In this document: positions 19,401 through 27,553 of the stretch, piece by piece
Layout: each line of letters opens with the position of its first letter
Position numbering within the stretch: position 1 is the stretch's first letter
From: Symbiodinium natans
Taxonomy: Eukaryota > Sar > Dinophyceae > Suessiales > Symbiodiniaceae
NCBI GenBank assembly: GCA_905221605.1
Contig: CAJNDS010002412.1
Location: forward strand, 1,959,929-2,023,928
Direction of reading: 5' to 3'
Length of the DNA stretch: 64,000 nt
The notes under the pieces: generated by a model
Told to the model about the DNA's origin: nothing
Seen by the model: only the letters and a program-made list of their open reading frames with translations
Database searches by the model: none
Program-made: the position numbers and the translations under genes

Positions 19401-22400
19401 AAAATGTTTCTGCATCTGGGCTCGGGGTTGAAGCCACCTGCGGGGCTTCTTCAGCCCTCAGCTCTTAGACTGGCAAGGGCCTCGCGGACCACCAAGACCC
19501 CCCCCCCCCCCCCAAAAAAAGGGTTTTGGGTTTAGGGTTTAGGGTTTAGGGCTTAGCTACCCTAAACTAATACAGAGTGCAAACCCTCAACCCTCACCCC
19601 TCACCCCTAAACCCTACTAGGCCAGGGTACAAGGACCCCGAGCACGTTTAGGGTCATCCAGTCCATCGAGAAAGACGCCTCGTGGACCTGCTCGTCAGTG
19701 ATGGAGCGGTCGCCGCCCTTCAGGTTCTGCATGACCTGGGTTTAGGGTTTGGGGCTTGGCGTTTAGGGTTTAGGGTTCAGGGTTTAGGGTTTAGGGTTTA
19801 GGGTAGGTCTCCCAGCCTCTTGAGATTTTAGGATTTGGGGTCTAGGGCTCCTGAGATTTCTGGTAGAGGGACAAAAGGCTTTGAACCAACCGAAACTCGA
19901 CTCAAGAGTTGCCTGGGAACAAATCGGGGGCACTTTTGTGGGTTAAAGGGGGTTATATGGGAACCTAATCCCGAAAAAAAGGGAGTAAGGGCCTACTTTG
20001 GGTCCCAGGAAATTAGGGTGGAGAAACGGACAGCTTTTTCAGGGTGCTTGGGTTTAGAGCCTTAGGTTGAGTCTCCCCAAGTGCAGACCCACACAAAAAC
20101 CCTAAACTCTAAACTACAGAATCTAGGGGTCTCATAGGTGACAGAAGCAAATACAAGAAGAGGACCACGTCCAACCGTCCGTTTGCGTAACATCTGAGAC
20201 GGTTCGGCCATTAACTTTCCCTCCAATCGCTCCTGAAAGATGGACACTTCAAACATGATAGGGTTTAGGGTTTAGGCTTTAGGGGAGCTCTGGGTTTAAG
20301 TATGGGGGGTTGGGATGTTCCCCTTATACCTACAGCCCTGAGTCGGGATTCTAGTCGCCCCGAGTCAAATCCCTATTCAGGACTGTTCGTATAAGCTTTA
20401 CCTGTTTACCTGTGTGCTTGGGCTCCGGCCGTGGTTGCGAAGAGGACAGGCTCTTGGCCAACATAGCCGATCATCCTACGCCACGCCTAGCAACAAAGGA
20501 CTCGGCTCTGCATATTCTACACGACGCCTCTGAACTCTACGTAGTCTACAACAGCCCCCCCCCCCCCAACCAAGTATCTAAAATACCCTAAAAAGCAGCT
20601 GAAAAAAAACAAGTGCGCTTGGCAAGCCGACAAAATCTCTAAACCCATACATCCTGCTGGACTGAACACTGACCTGTCACGGAGCCGCAACCTCCAGAAC
20701 CCTGCAAACCAAAAATGAACCCTAAAATTGGGGTCATATACCCTACTGCCACTACTACTATACTTCCTACTATGGCAATAATGAACCCTAAACCCTTTGA
20801 GGAGTTCATAACTAGTCCCTCAGGAGCCTAACAGGATTCTCTCAAGTACGCGGAATCTTGCCTTGACTGGCAATTGGCTGAGGTTGATGCCGTTCACCAA
20901 CACCTCACCTGAAGAACAGGACTTCGAGCGTAGTGTCGGGGGGGAAGGGGGCAGGGAGGGGGTCTTTGAATTCAAAAACTCAAAACCCCAAACACCCTAA
21001 ACCCTAAACCAAAACCCTAAACCCAGCGAACTTTGTCTCAAATCGCAGCGGAGGCAACCCGAATGCGGGTCGTAGAAGCGCTCCAGGAGCTGGATGGTCG
21101 TGCTCTTGCCTTTGCTTCCCCAAGTATTCAGGGTTTAGGGTTTAGGGTTTAGTGTTTAGGGGTTTCAAGGGCTTATATAGGGGTTTAAAGGGCTTCTATA
21201 AGGGCCGGCCGGGTTCTCTAAACCCCCCCCCCCCCAAAAAAAAACTCAGAGGGCTTAAAAATTTAGGGTTGAGTAGTTTTGTTTAGAGTTTAGGGTTTGG
21301 GGTGTGGGTTTAGGGCGTCGCCCCTCACACTCGTGCAAGGGAGGATAGGGTTTAGGGTTCACGCGTTAGAGTTTGGGCATCTCGGGGATGACTCTACGGC
21401 TTTCTCAAGGCCTCAGCTCAGTCACCCTAAACCCTAAACCCAAAACCCCAAAACCCTAAAACCCTGAATCCTGACGATGACCCTTTGCTTGCCGAGGCTC
21501 CACACCCGCTTTCCCCAGCGAAAGCAATCTTCTGACCTTTCCTCGGAGTTGTGTGGCCAATGGCCCTTTCTGGGGTTTGGGACCATGGGCCAAAAAAAAT
21601 GGGGGAACGAGGTTGCCCAGCAACCTGGGATTAACAAGGGTGCCCCTTTTTGCTTAAAAGGGCTTACAAGGGAACCCTAAACCCTAAACCCTAAACCCTA
21701 AACCCTAAACCCTAAACCCTAAGGGAATAAGGGCATCCTAGCGAAATAGGCGGGAGCCCTGGGAGGTATATGCTTTTTTGTTCCGCCTGACCATCCGTCA
21801 GTGCTGGGCGCAGCGTCGGCGCAGCAAACGTGGGCTGCTCCGGAACTGCTAACTGCTTAGGGTTTAAGGTTTAGGGTTTAGCGTTTAGCGTTTAGGGTTT
21901 AGGGGAAGAACCCACCAAGAATGTCCTTCCATATAAGGGCAATACAGGGATGTTTTTCTATTTTTGTCAGGGGTTTTTAAAGCAAATAGTAGAGAACTGT
22001 CTTCGCAAACTGGCATTGTACGTGCCACTATCGTGTAAGCGAGATCTTCGCGACATGCATGTGACGATGTCTGTTCATGGCCCATTTTCAGGGCCCATAC
22101 TCTTAACCCTGGTGATTTTGGATGTGGGCTTTTGTGCCAGGGTTTAGGGGGGCTGTCAAAAAACAAACTATCCTAAACCCTAAACCCTAAACCCGAAACC
22201 CGAAACCCTAGGCCCTAAACCCTACGCCCTAAACCCCTGGAGATATAACGGAGGCTCACAAGACAGATCACCCCAAAGCTGAGAGCCGGAGCACTCCACC
22301 CGAAAGCTGAGATTGTTGAGAACCATCTTCTCGGGTCGTGTCGGGTACCTGGAGTGGATAGGAGTGGATAGGCTTCAGGGGTTCGTTCTCATGGCGGCGG

Positions 22401-22970
22401 CCACTCGTCACACAGCCATCAGCGTAAAGCTAGACTTGTGCAAAAAGCTGGACTTCTCGCCTGTCTCCCCCACTTCCGCTCCAACTCCACATACAAAGCA
22501 AGCAGCCTAGATCTAGAATAACACACTCTTGAAAAAGTCGCACCTGAAGCACACGTGCCGGAACTCCACGCTCTCGACCTTGGTTTTGAAGCAGACCCCT
22601 AAACCCTAAACCCTAAACCCTAAACCCTAAACCCTAAACCCTAAACCCTAAACCCTAAAAGTGGGCCGTCCAACTCCGGGGCTGACAAGGGTGTGCACAT
22701 AGGGGCCCCGAAGGTAGGTCTACCTTAATAAGACGGTTTAGGGTTTAGGGTTTAGGGTTTAGGGTTTAGGGTTTAGGGTTTAGGGTTTAGGGTAAGGGGT
22801 AGGTGAATCCTAGCAAGCCAATCCTACAAGGGGCTTTGCAAATCCTCAGAACCTACAAAAACGAGTCGGTCTAGGGTTCTTCCTTACCGAGGGGCTGTGC
22901 TCAGGTGCTCCGGCACTTCTTCGCGCGTGTAGAGCGGACGCTCGATGGTGCGCGACTCTGCGGTCATCAC
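13286..22970 (-). CDS. ABCB-type transporter, nucleotide-binding domain 1 and linker (18 exons)
   Basis: Exons: 22911-22970, 22544-22578, 21501-21541, 21059-21109, 20861-20908, 20430-20486, 19679-19735, 18945-18979, 17136-17176, 16595-16626, 16434-16487, 16184-16225, 15766-15830, 15051-15075, 14547-14611, 14191-14223, 13635-13683, 13286-13354. Apart from one missing stretch, the joined frame is a full NBD: VEFRHVCFR, Walker A GESGCGKST (split across two exons), Q-loop IGYVGQEPVLFATT, signature LSGGQRQR, Walker B ILLLDEA, D-loop SALD, H-loop IAHR, then VIYVLKEGRCCEQGSHEELM and GEYFGMAKLQ. A charged linker follows (EEPEEEHEAR; TRKLSMAKSS). All catalytic residues are present, so ATP hydrolysis is expected. 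One short exon (the YPxRP stretch) between 22544 and 21541 was not found. If the last donor (13635) is not used, the protein ends at 13626. Donors are GT, GC or GA; acceptors are AG|G throughout. Confidence 0.88.
14028..14129. mobile_element. Family B element
   Basis: GGGATGCTCCCCCTTGCACT facing AGTATAAGGGGGAACATCCC; lies within the ABC gene intron after exon 14191-14223. Confidence 0.85.
14400..14525. mobile_element. Family N element
   Basis: Shares AAAGGGTGCCCTTTTTGGT, AAGGGAACC and GGGGAATAAGGGCC with copies at about 19905-20015, 21600-21765 and 23525-23635. Confidence 0.7.
14632..14716. mobile_element. Family H element
   Basis: CTTAGTTGTCCAGTACCTAGG with AACCTTTGGGATTCCAAGG, as in UGT intron 1. 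Lies in the intron upstream of ABC exon 14547-14611. Confidence 0.85.
14783..14900. mobile_element. Family G element
   Basis: Inverted ends CTTGGTAGCCCGGTAACC and GACACTGGGCTACCAAG, as in UGT intron 8. Confidence 0.85.
15989..16183 (-). repeat. Degenerate CCCTAAA-type array inside an ABC intron
   Basis: Units of CCCTAAA, CCCTAAAA and AACCCTAAAG type run up to the GC donor of exon 16184-16225. Confidence 0.85.
17555..17743 (-). CDS. Basic small protein, AT-rich block ORF 4
   Basis: 62 aa. N-terminal third is very basic (GGERQRKQRTKRNGK), which suggests nucleic-acid contact or a nuclear signal. Not recognised. It may be truncated, because the AT-rich composition fades near its 3' end where the insert meets host-like sequence. 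Confidence 0.4.
   Translation of the reverse strand: MKNIRHYEARGGERQRKQRTKRNGKPLYNNEWINSILLIDFSKILCNRHFPVQGYNLLGVFR
17730..17978 (-). CDS. Unknown small protein, AT-rich block ORF 3
   Basis: 82 aa with mixed alpha/beta-like composition and acidic C-terminus (KLIVEIIDEEH). Not recognised. It overlaps ORF 4 by about 14 nt in another frame. Same strand and same AT bias as ORFs 1 and 2. Confidence 0.5.
   Translation of the reverse strand: MYFTKPYFTKTTFKELRTYILMAEASGCKNKQEMTKINDDLSLIKYEVMNTLTDNIPYIENCVMTTCVRNGKLIVEIIDEEH
17982..18251 (-). CDS. Lysine-rich small protein, AT-rich block ORF 2
   Basis: 89 aa, strongly charged, with a heptad-like helix at about residues 12-38 (FQKILDKLELIEKAVKKL) that could form a coiled coil. 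Not recognised. It stops 3 nt before ORF 3 starts. Such spacing is typical of viral or prokaryote-like gene packing, not of the host genes in this window. Confidence 0.55.
   Translation of the reverse strand: MSDLDDVKETKATRFQKILDKLELIEKAVKKLNEEKPKTVNKLMDKDSDAYKNKRNVYVNKLNNKDIKFPKKETLEYCEIKFDDQERAC
18291..18488 (-). CDS. Small cysteine-cluster protein, AT-rich block ORF 1
   Basis: 65 aa. The middle carries CPTCKIC and about 18 residues later CRRC, a likely zinc-binding cysteine cluster of the kind found in short proteins of large DNA viruses, phages and mobile elements. The residues between (KNIEMFKSYKENKEYNKI) resemble that CxxC...F...Y...CxxC layout. Base composition is far more AT-rich than the flanking exons. 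First of four co-oriented ORFs; 39 nt upstream of ORF 2. Function inferred from pattern only. Confidence 0.6.
   Translation of the reverse strand: MRRDDNYCRYGINNIRYCPTCKICKNIEMFKSYKENKEYNKICRRCLDSMNRYVSLKEKQLFIMV
19016..19116. mobile_element. Family B element
   Basis: GGGATGCCACCCCTTATACT and GACTGTTAGTACATGGGGGA inverted ends; sits in the ABC intron upstream of exon 18945-18979. Confidence 0.85.
19905..20015. mobile_element. Family N element
   Basis: GGGGGCACTTTTGTGGGTTA, ATGGGAACCTAATCCC and TTTGGGTCCCAGG motifs as in other N copies; intronic to the ABC gene. Confidence 0.65.
20308..20396. mobile_element. Family B element
   Basis: TTGGGATGTTCCCCTTATAC to GGACTGTTCGTATAAG; the right end is truncated compared with other copies. 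Intronic to the ABC gene. Confidence 0.8.
20710..20830. mobile_element. Family A element, degenerate, nested in an ABC intron
   Basis: ATGAACCCTAAAATTGGGGT, ATATACCCTAC and CCCTTTGAGGAGTTCATAAC match the A-family interior, but the ends have decayed and are not used as splice sites. The flanking ABC intron uses its own GC...AG|G pair. Confidence 0.8.
21600..21765. mobile_element. Family N element with internal CCCTAAA array
   Basis: AACAAGGGTGCCCCTTTTTG, GGCTTACAAGGGAACC, then about seven CCCTAAA units, then GGGAATAAGGGCATCC. The array sits at the point where other N copies have a single AACCC. Confidence 0.75.
22597..22797. repeat. Inverted pair of telomere-type arrays
   Basis: CCCTAAA (22597-22659) and TTTAGGG (22735-22797) arrays face each other within the ABC intron upstream of exon 22544-22578. 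Confidence 0.92.
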
Positions 22971-23228
22971 CTGTCACAAGCTGGTCATTTGAGGCTCTGG
23001 AAGCGTGTGACATGGGCAATCAAAACCCTAGGCTACCTGCTTTCTGCGGCAGACTATCGCCGTCTATCGCCTCGAAGACTTGCGTGCAGCAACCCTAAAA
23101 CCTAAAACCCAAAAAGCTACATGGTCAAGAGCAGGAACTCAAGAGATCAAACGCCCAAACGCAACTCAAAGCTAACGAGGCCAATGGACCCAAAAAACAA
23201 ACTGGGACCATCTACCCTGCACTACGAT

Positions 23229-23328
23229 TTCGGATGTTTCCCCTTATGCTAACACAGTCCTTGATAGGGACTATAGTGCCCCCAAGCTATCATCCCTACT
23301 AAGGACTGTTAGTAAAACGGGGAGCGTT
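23229..23328. mobile_element. Family B element
   Basis: GGATGTTTCCCCTTATGCTA and AAGGACTGTTAGTAAAACGG; divergent copy. Confidence 0.8.
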
Positions 23329-23524
23329 TAAGGTTGAGGCTTCCGTGTTTAGAGTTTAGGGATGTCGCGCGTCGCTTTGAGGCTTGAAAACTGGTTTTTG
23401 GGCCGTGGGCTCTAGAGATTGTGAAGGGCTCAGGTTTACCCCTACGAGGAGTTGAGGGGTCCCAAACCCTAAACCCTACACCCCAAACCCTGAACCCTAA
23501 ACCCTAAAACCCAAACCGGAATTA

Positions 23525-23635
23525 GGGGTGGGTTTCCGAGGAATAAAAAGGTTTCCCCTTTTGGTTTAAAGGGGCTTACAAGGGAACCTGAACCCAAAAA
23601 CAGGGGAATACGGGCGCCGACTCTGAGTCCCAGCC
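23525..23635. mobile_element. Family N element
   Basis: CCCCTTTTGGTTTAAAGGGG, CTTACAAGGGAACCTGAACC and GGGGAATACGGGCGCC motifs. Confidence 0.7.
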
Positions 23636-24205
23636 TTTGGGCAGTTGTCAAATTTATGGTCCGTTTTTGGATTCCTATGATGATACGGATTTATAGGGCA
23701 CCCCAAAAGGGATCAGAATGTTGACAACCACCCATGTGGACCCAGGAACCCCCCCAAAAGGTCCGCTCCGCAGTTCAAGGCCCGGGGCTTTCGGCTTAGG
23801 GTTCAGGGTTTGGGGTTTTGCAACAGTTTAGGGTTTCGGGTCTAGGGTTTAGGGATGGAGAGCCCATTAGCCCATCTAACCCCGATAAACCCTATCACCA
23901 CCCATAAGCCGCATGAACCCTGTAAACCCCTAGAACCCCACACAAGCCATGAACCCTACAAGCCCTACACCGTCCACGCCTGCTTCATCGACTTCGCCGA
24001 AACGTAGGCTTTCGCCATCCTTGAAGAATTGAGACCCACTAGGACTGGGGCTTGGGCCCACTGGGACTGGGGGTCTGGGAGGAGATGCCTGGGATTACAT
24101 CTTAAAGGCTTCATTGGGGCTGAGCTTAAAGTCCAGAAAGTCTGTGGCAGAGGAGAGGGGGATCGATTTGGGGCTCACTTTCTTTTCGGCTTGCTCCGAA
24201 ACTAC

Positions 24206-25668
24206 TCACGGAGCCGCTGCGCGCCGGTCTTCTCGTTCGGCGTCGCCAGCATGGGTGCCCTCCTCCGATTCCTCCAGCAGCCGCGCGATGTCCAGATGGC
24301 CGCGCGACCGAGCGAGTTCGCCAGGCCTTCCTTTCCCGCTCTGGAAATTTCTGTCGGCCCCTGCTTCGAGAAGCAAGCTGACCATGTCAAGGTCGCCATG
24401 GAGGGCGGCCCAGCAAGAGGGGTTTGTCTTTCCCAATCCTTGACCGCCTCCGTGCCGGCTCTCGCGTTCAAGAGCAAGCGCAGGATTGCCAGTCTCCCTG
24501 CTGCTCCGGATTGTCTGGAAGCTGCCAAAAGAGCTTGGCCGTGCGCCTCAGAAAAATCGCCAGCAGCACTGGCCTCTTTCTCCAACAAGAAGCGTACGAC
24601 ATCCACGTGGCCTGCCCCGGATGCGTCCACAATAGGCCAAGATTCGAAGTCAGATTCAGCTCGTTGACAGTTTAGCTCGGCCCTAGAATCCAGAAGCAAC
24701 TTGATGGCTCCGAGATCCCCAGAACCCGCAAAGCCACATGCACCACAAAGCGCAGTCCCGACGGCGTAGCTGGCAGCATTGAGGTCGGCCTGAGCCCCAA
24801 GAAGAAGGAGTAGAATCTCGAAATGACCCTCACACGCAGCTTGATGTATGGGCGCGGCATCTGCGTAGTCGCAAAACTTATTCGGCGACGCAGCTGCCTC
24901 CAGCAAGAGGCGCACCACTTCGACGTGGCCTTCGCCGGCTGCGAGAAGCAGCGGAAGCGTCCCGTTTTCCTCCATCTCCTGAGTTAACTGATTATTACTC
25001 CAATCGGGAGCCTCATCCGGAGCCAAATTCGGATCCTGCGGTCGCTGCAGCAACTCCTCGACCCTTCGCACATCCCCAAGCCAAGCGGCCGAGTTGAGCT
25101 CCTTCGCCTGCCTTGGGGACGAGATTTTGAACCCCAAAATTGGCGGTCATGTTACACTGACGACCATCATTCATTCCTATATGAAGGTAACGTGAACCCT
25201 AAACCCTTTAAGGGGCTTCATAATTAGCCCCCGAGGTGCTTCACCGAAGCCCGGCACAGGGGCACCAGCAGCAGCTGCAGGTCCTGGGGCGGCTCAGGCA
25301 CAGCCAGTGGGAAGTCATCAGCCAGGCTGATCCCCTCATGCAAGAGCCGCTGTTGGAACCGCGGTTTCCCACACCTTGGGGACGAAATGAGCCCTAAAAT
25401 TGGGGGGTCATATGCACTGTACTACTATGATTCCCAGTAAGGCAAAAATATGAACCCTAAACCTGACTACTATAATTCCTAGTAAGGTAAGATGAACCAT
25501 AAACCCTTTTCCGGTTCATAGTTAGTCCCCAAGGCGCAGATGTTGCAACTCCCGCTTCAGCGTCCGCACGTCGCTCAGCTCCTCCAAAGGTTTGGCAGAG
25601 AGCTCCTCGCCCGAGATGCTCCATACACGCAGCAACTGGGCCGACAGGTCTGCGAACTTGCGCTTCAT
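24206..25668 (-). CDS. Ankyrin-repeat protein with ubiquitin-like N-terminus (ankyrin 2), 3 exons, one apparent frameshift
   Basis: Exons 25538-25668, 25240-25374 and 24206-25111. The N-terminus carries LLRVWSISGEELSAK and FQQRLLHEGISLADDF, the same ubiquitin-like layout as ankyrin 1. Exon 3 encodes at least five ankyrin units (for example GEGHVEVVRLLLEAAA, CEGHFEILLLLLGA, GAGHVDVVRFLLEKEA). Both introns are family A elements with GC donors and AG|G acceptors. Near 24430-24445 the repeat pattern jumps frame: the upstream frame loses the motif after EAVKDW, while LGKTNPSCWAALHGDLDMV continues in the next frame to a stop at 24206. This may be a real indel or a sequence error. The gene lies between TMD1 and NBD1 exons of the ABC gene, on the same strand. 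Confidence 0.82.
25112..25239 (-). mobile_element. Family A element, ankyrin 2 intron 2
   Basis: Ends CCTCGGGGGCTAATTATGAA and TCTCGTCCCCAAG; GCA is duplicated at the exon edges (GC...AG|G, frame SVK-QAKEL). Confidence 0.9.
25375..25537 (-). mobile_element. Family A element, ankyrin 2 intron 1
   Basis: Ends CCTTGGGGACTAACTATGAA and CATTTCGTCCCCAAG. Edge triplets are GCG and GTG, a duplication with one change. Part of the interior is duplicated (two CTACTATxATTCCxAGTAAGG units). Confidence 0.88.
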
Positions 25669-25689
25669 GGCGGTCGGACGCAGGGTAGG

Positions 25690-27368
25690 GGGTCTGGGGA
25701 GGCCAGGCTCCCTAAGTCAAGACTCCTTGGGTTTTTGAGGAGTTAGGATCTTTTCAGCTTCAGGGTCAGGGTACCCTAAAGGGGTTTAGGGTTTAGGGTT
25801 TAGGGTAAACCCTATAAACCCTAAACCCTCAACGGTTCAGGCCAAGGACTTGAGGATCAAAGGGTTGAATGGACAAACAGCTCTCACCTGTTGGCGACGA
25901 GCCAAGCAGCACGTTCCAGACGATGAGGCGCGTGGCTACCCGGAAACCCTAAGCCCTAAGCCCTAAGCCCTAAACCCTAAACATGAAGTCCTAAACCGTG
26001 AACATTAATTAAGCCCTAAGCCCTAAGCCCTAAGCCCCAAGCCCTAAGCCCTAACAACCCTGATCCCTAAACCCTAAACCCTAAACCCTAAACCCGAAAA
26101 CCCGAAACCCTAAACCCTAAACCCGCCACCCCTCTCGGAACCTTTCAGTCCCTTTGGGAAACCCAAAAACCCCTTCTGGGTCTTCCGGTTTCCAGCGCAT
26201 TTTTGTTTAGTAACCTTTCCCGCTTAGGGTGTTGGATGCGGGGTTGCGGGTTTAGGGCTAAGGTGTCAAGGTTTGGGCTTTTTGGTTTTCGGGTTTTGGT
26301 TTGAACAGTTTTCTCGGCGCTGTCTCTGTATCTGGTTTGAAAAGGTTTGGGGTTTGGGGTGCACGGCAAAGGTTTAAACGTTTGGGGTTTTCGGGTTGAA
26401 GGTCTAAGGCTTACAGGGCTTATAAGGGCTTTGGAAATAGGGGGAGTGGTGGGGTGCCTAAGCCTTTGAGCCCCACTAAACCAAAACCCTTCAACGCCCG
26501 AAGCCAGCCAACACCCTAAACACTCCAAACCCCCCTAAACCCTTAACACCATACGCGCCTGTACCCGGCAACCCGAAGATCAACCTGTTTGGAACGAATC
26601 AGTGGTGCAACGCTAACCCCCCACCTACACACGCAAAACAAACAACAACTCTAAACAAAACGAAGCCATAGCCAAAGAACCCTTTGTGCATCCCGCCTTG
26701 CAGGCAAGGAATCTCTTACGTGTGAAGTAGCTTGGGTTCAACAATGATTCAAAAACCATGCGGTTTCAAAAAACACCTCCCGATGCCGGCCAAGCATCAC
26801 CGGGGCGAACCCGCTGAATGAGCTGAGCCCTGATACGCCGACCTCTGCAATTTGCCATCTGATGTGCTGATTGGCAACCCTAAACCCAAAACCCTTTGAA
26901 GGCACAGGACTGGGCTTCGCCCAACCTGAACAACATCGAATAGCACCCAAGCTCGAAACCCTGAAAACCCTCTCTCTCTCACGTCTCAGGAAAGCTGTCA
27001 GACGCGATTCCGGGAGGCTGAAAACCCTACACCCTAAAACCTAAACCCGAATAAACCCAACCACGCATGCACCTGCTTCAGACGCAGCCTTGCTACTCCA
27101 CAAAACCCCCCCCCCCCCCGCGATGCCCTAATCCCCCCTGTAAACCCTAACCCTAAACCCTAAACCCTAACCTAAACCCTAAACCCCAAACCCCAACCAA
27201 GGCTTCATGGTTGCTAAAACCCCAGAGCCCCGCCGCGGTCGCTAAGATGCTTTTGGTCTGGGGTTTAGGGTTTAGGGTTTAGGGTTTAGGGTTTAGGGTT
27301 TAGGGTTTAGGGTTTAGGGTTTAGGGTTTAGGGTTTAGGGTTTAGGGTTTAGGGTTTAGGGTTTGGGG
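25690..27368. other. Stretch between ankyrin 2 and ABC TMD1, no exon assigned
   Basis: Degenerate CCCTAAA runs (about 25945-26125), a C run near 27107-27119 and a TTTAGGG array (27258-27366). The exon(s) for the end of TM6 of the transporter should lie between 27369 and 22970 but were not recognised. An open stretch near 25940-25880 reads ATRLIVWNVLLGSS without an AG|G acceptor. Confidence 0.5.
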
Positions 27369-27553
27369 CGGCGGCCATCATGGAGATCATGACGGTGACG
27401 ATGTCGGTGGCCTCCTGGGCTTCTTTTGAAGGGCTTGGGGTTTGGGATTTAGGGTTTAGGGCTAGGGTTTAGGGTTTAGGGTTTAGGGTTTAGGGTTTAG
27501 GGTTTAGGGTTTAGGGTTTAGGGTTTAGGGTTTAGGGTTTAGGGTTTAGGGTT
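27258..27553 (+). repeat. Two TTTAGGG arrays flanking ABC exon 27369-27414
   Basis: Arrays at 27258-27366 and 27437-27553 run to within a few bases of the exon on one side and about 25 bp on the other. The exon is effectively embedded in telomere-type repeat. Confidence 0.93.

Noticed and set aside
24029-24667. Plus-strand 212-residue ORF
   Set aside because: Antisense shadow of ankyrin 2, which has clear repeat motifs on the minus strand.
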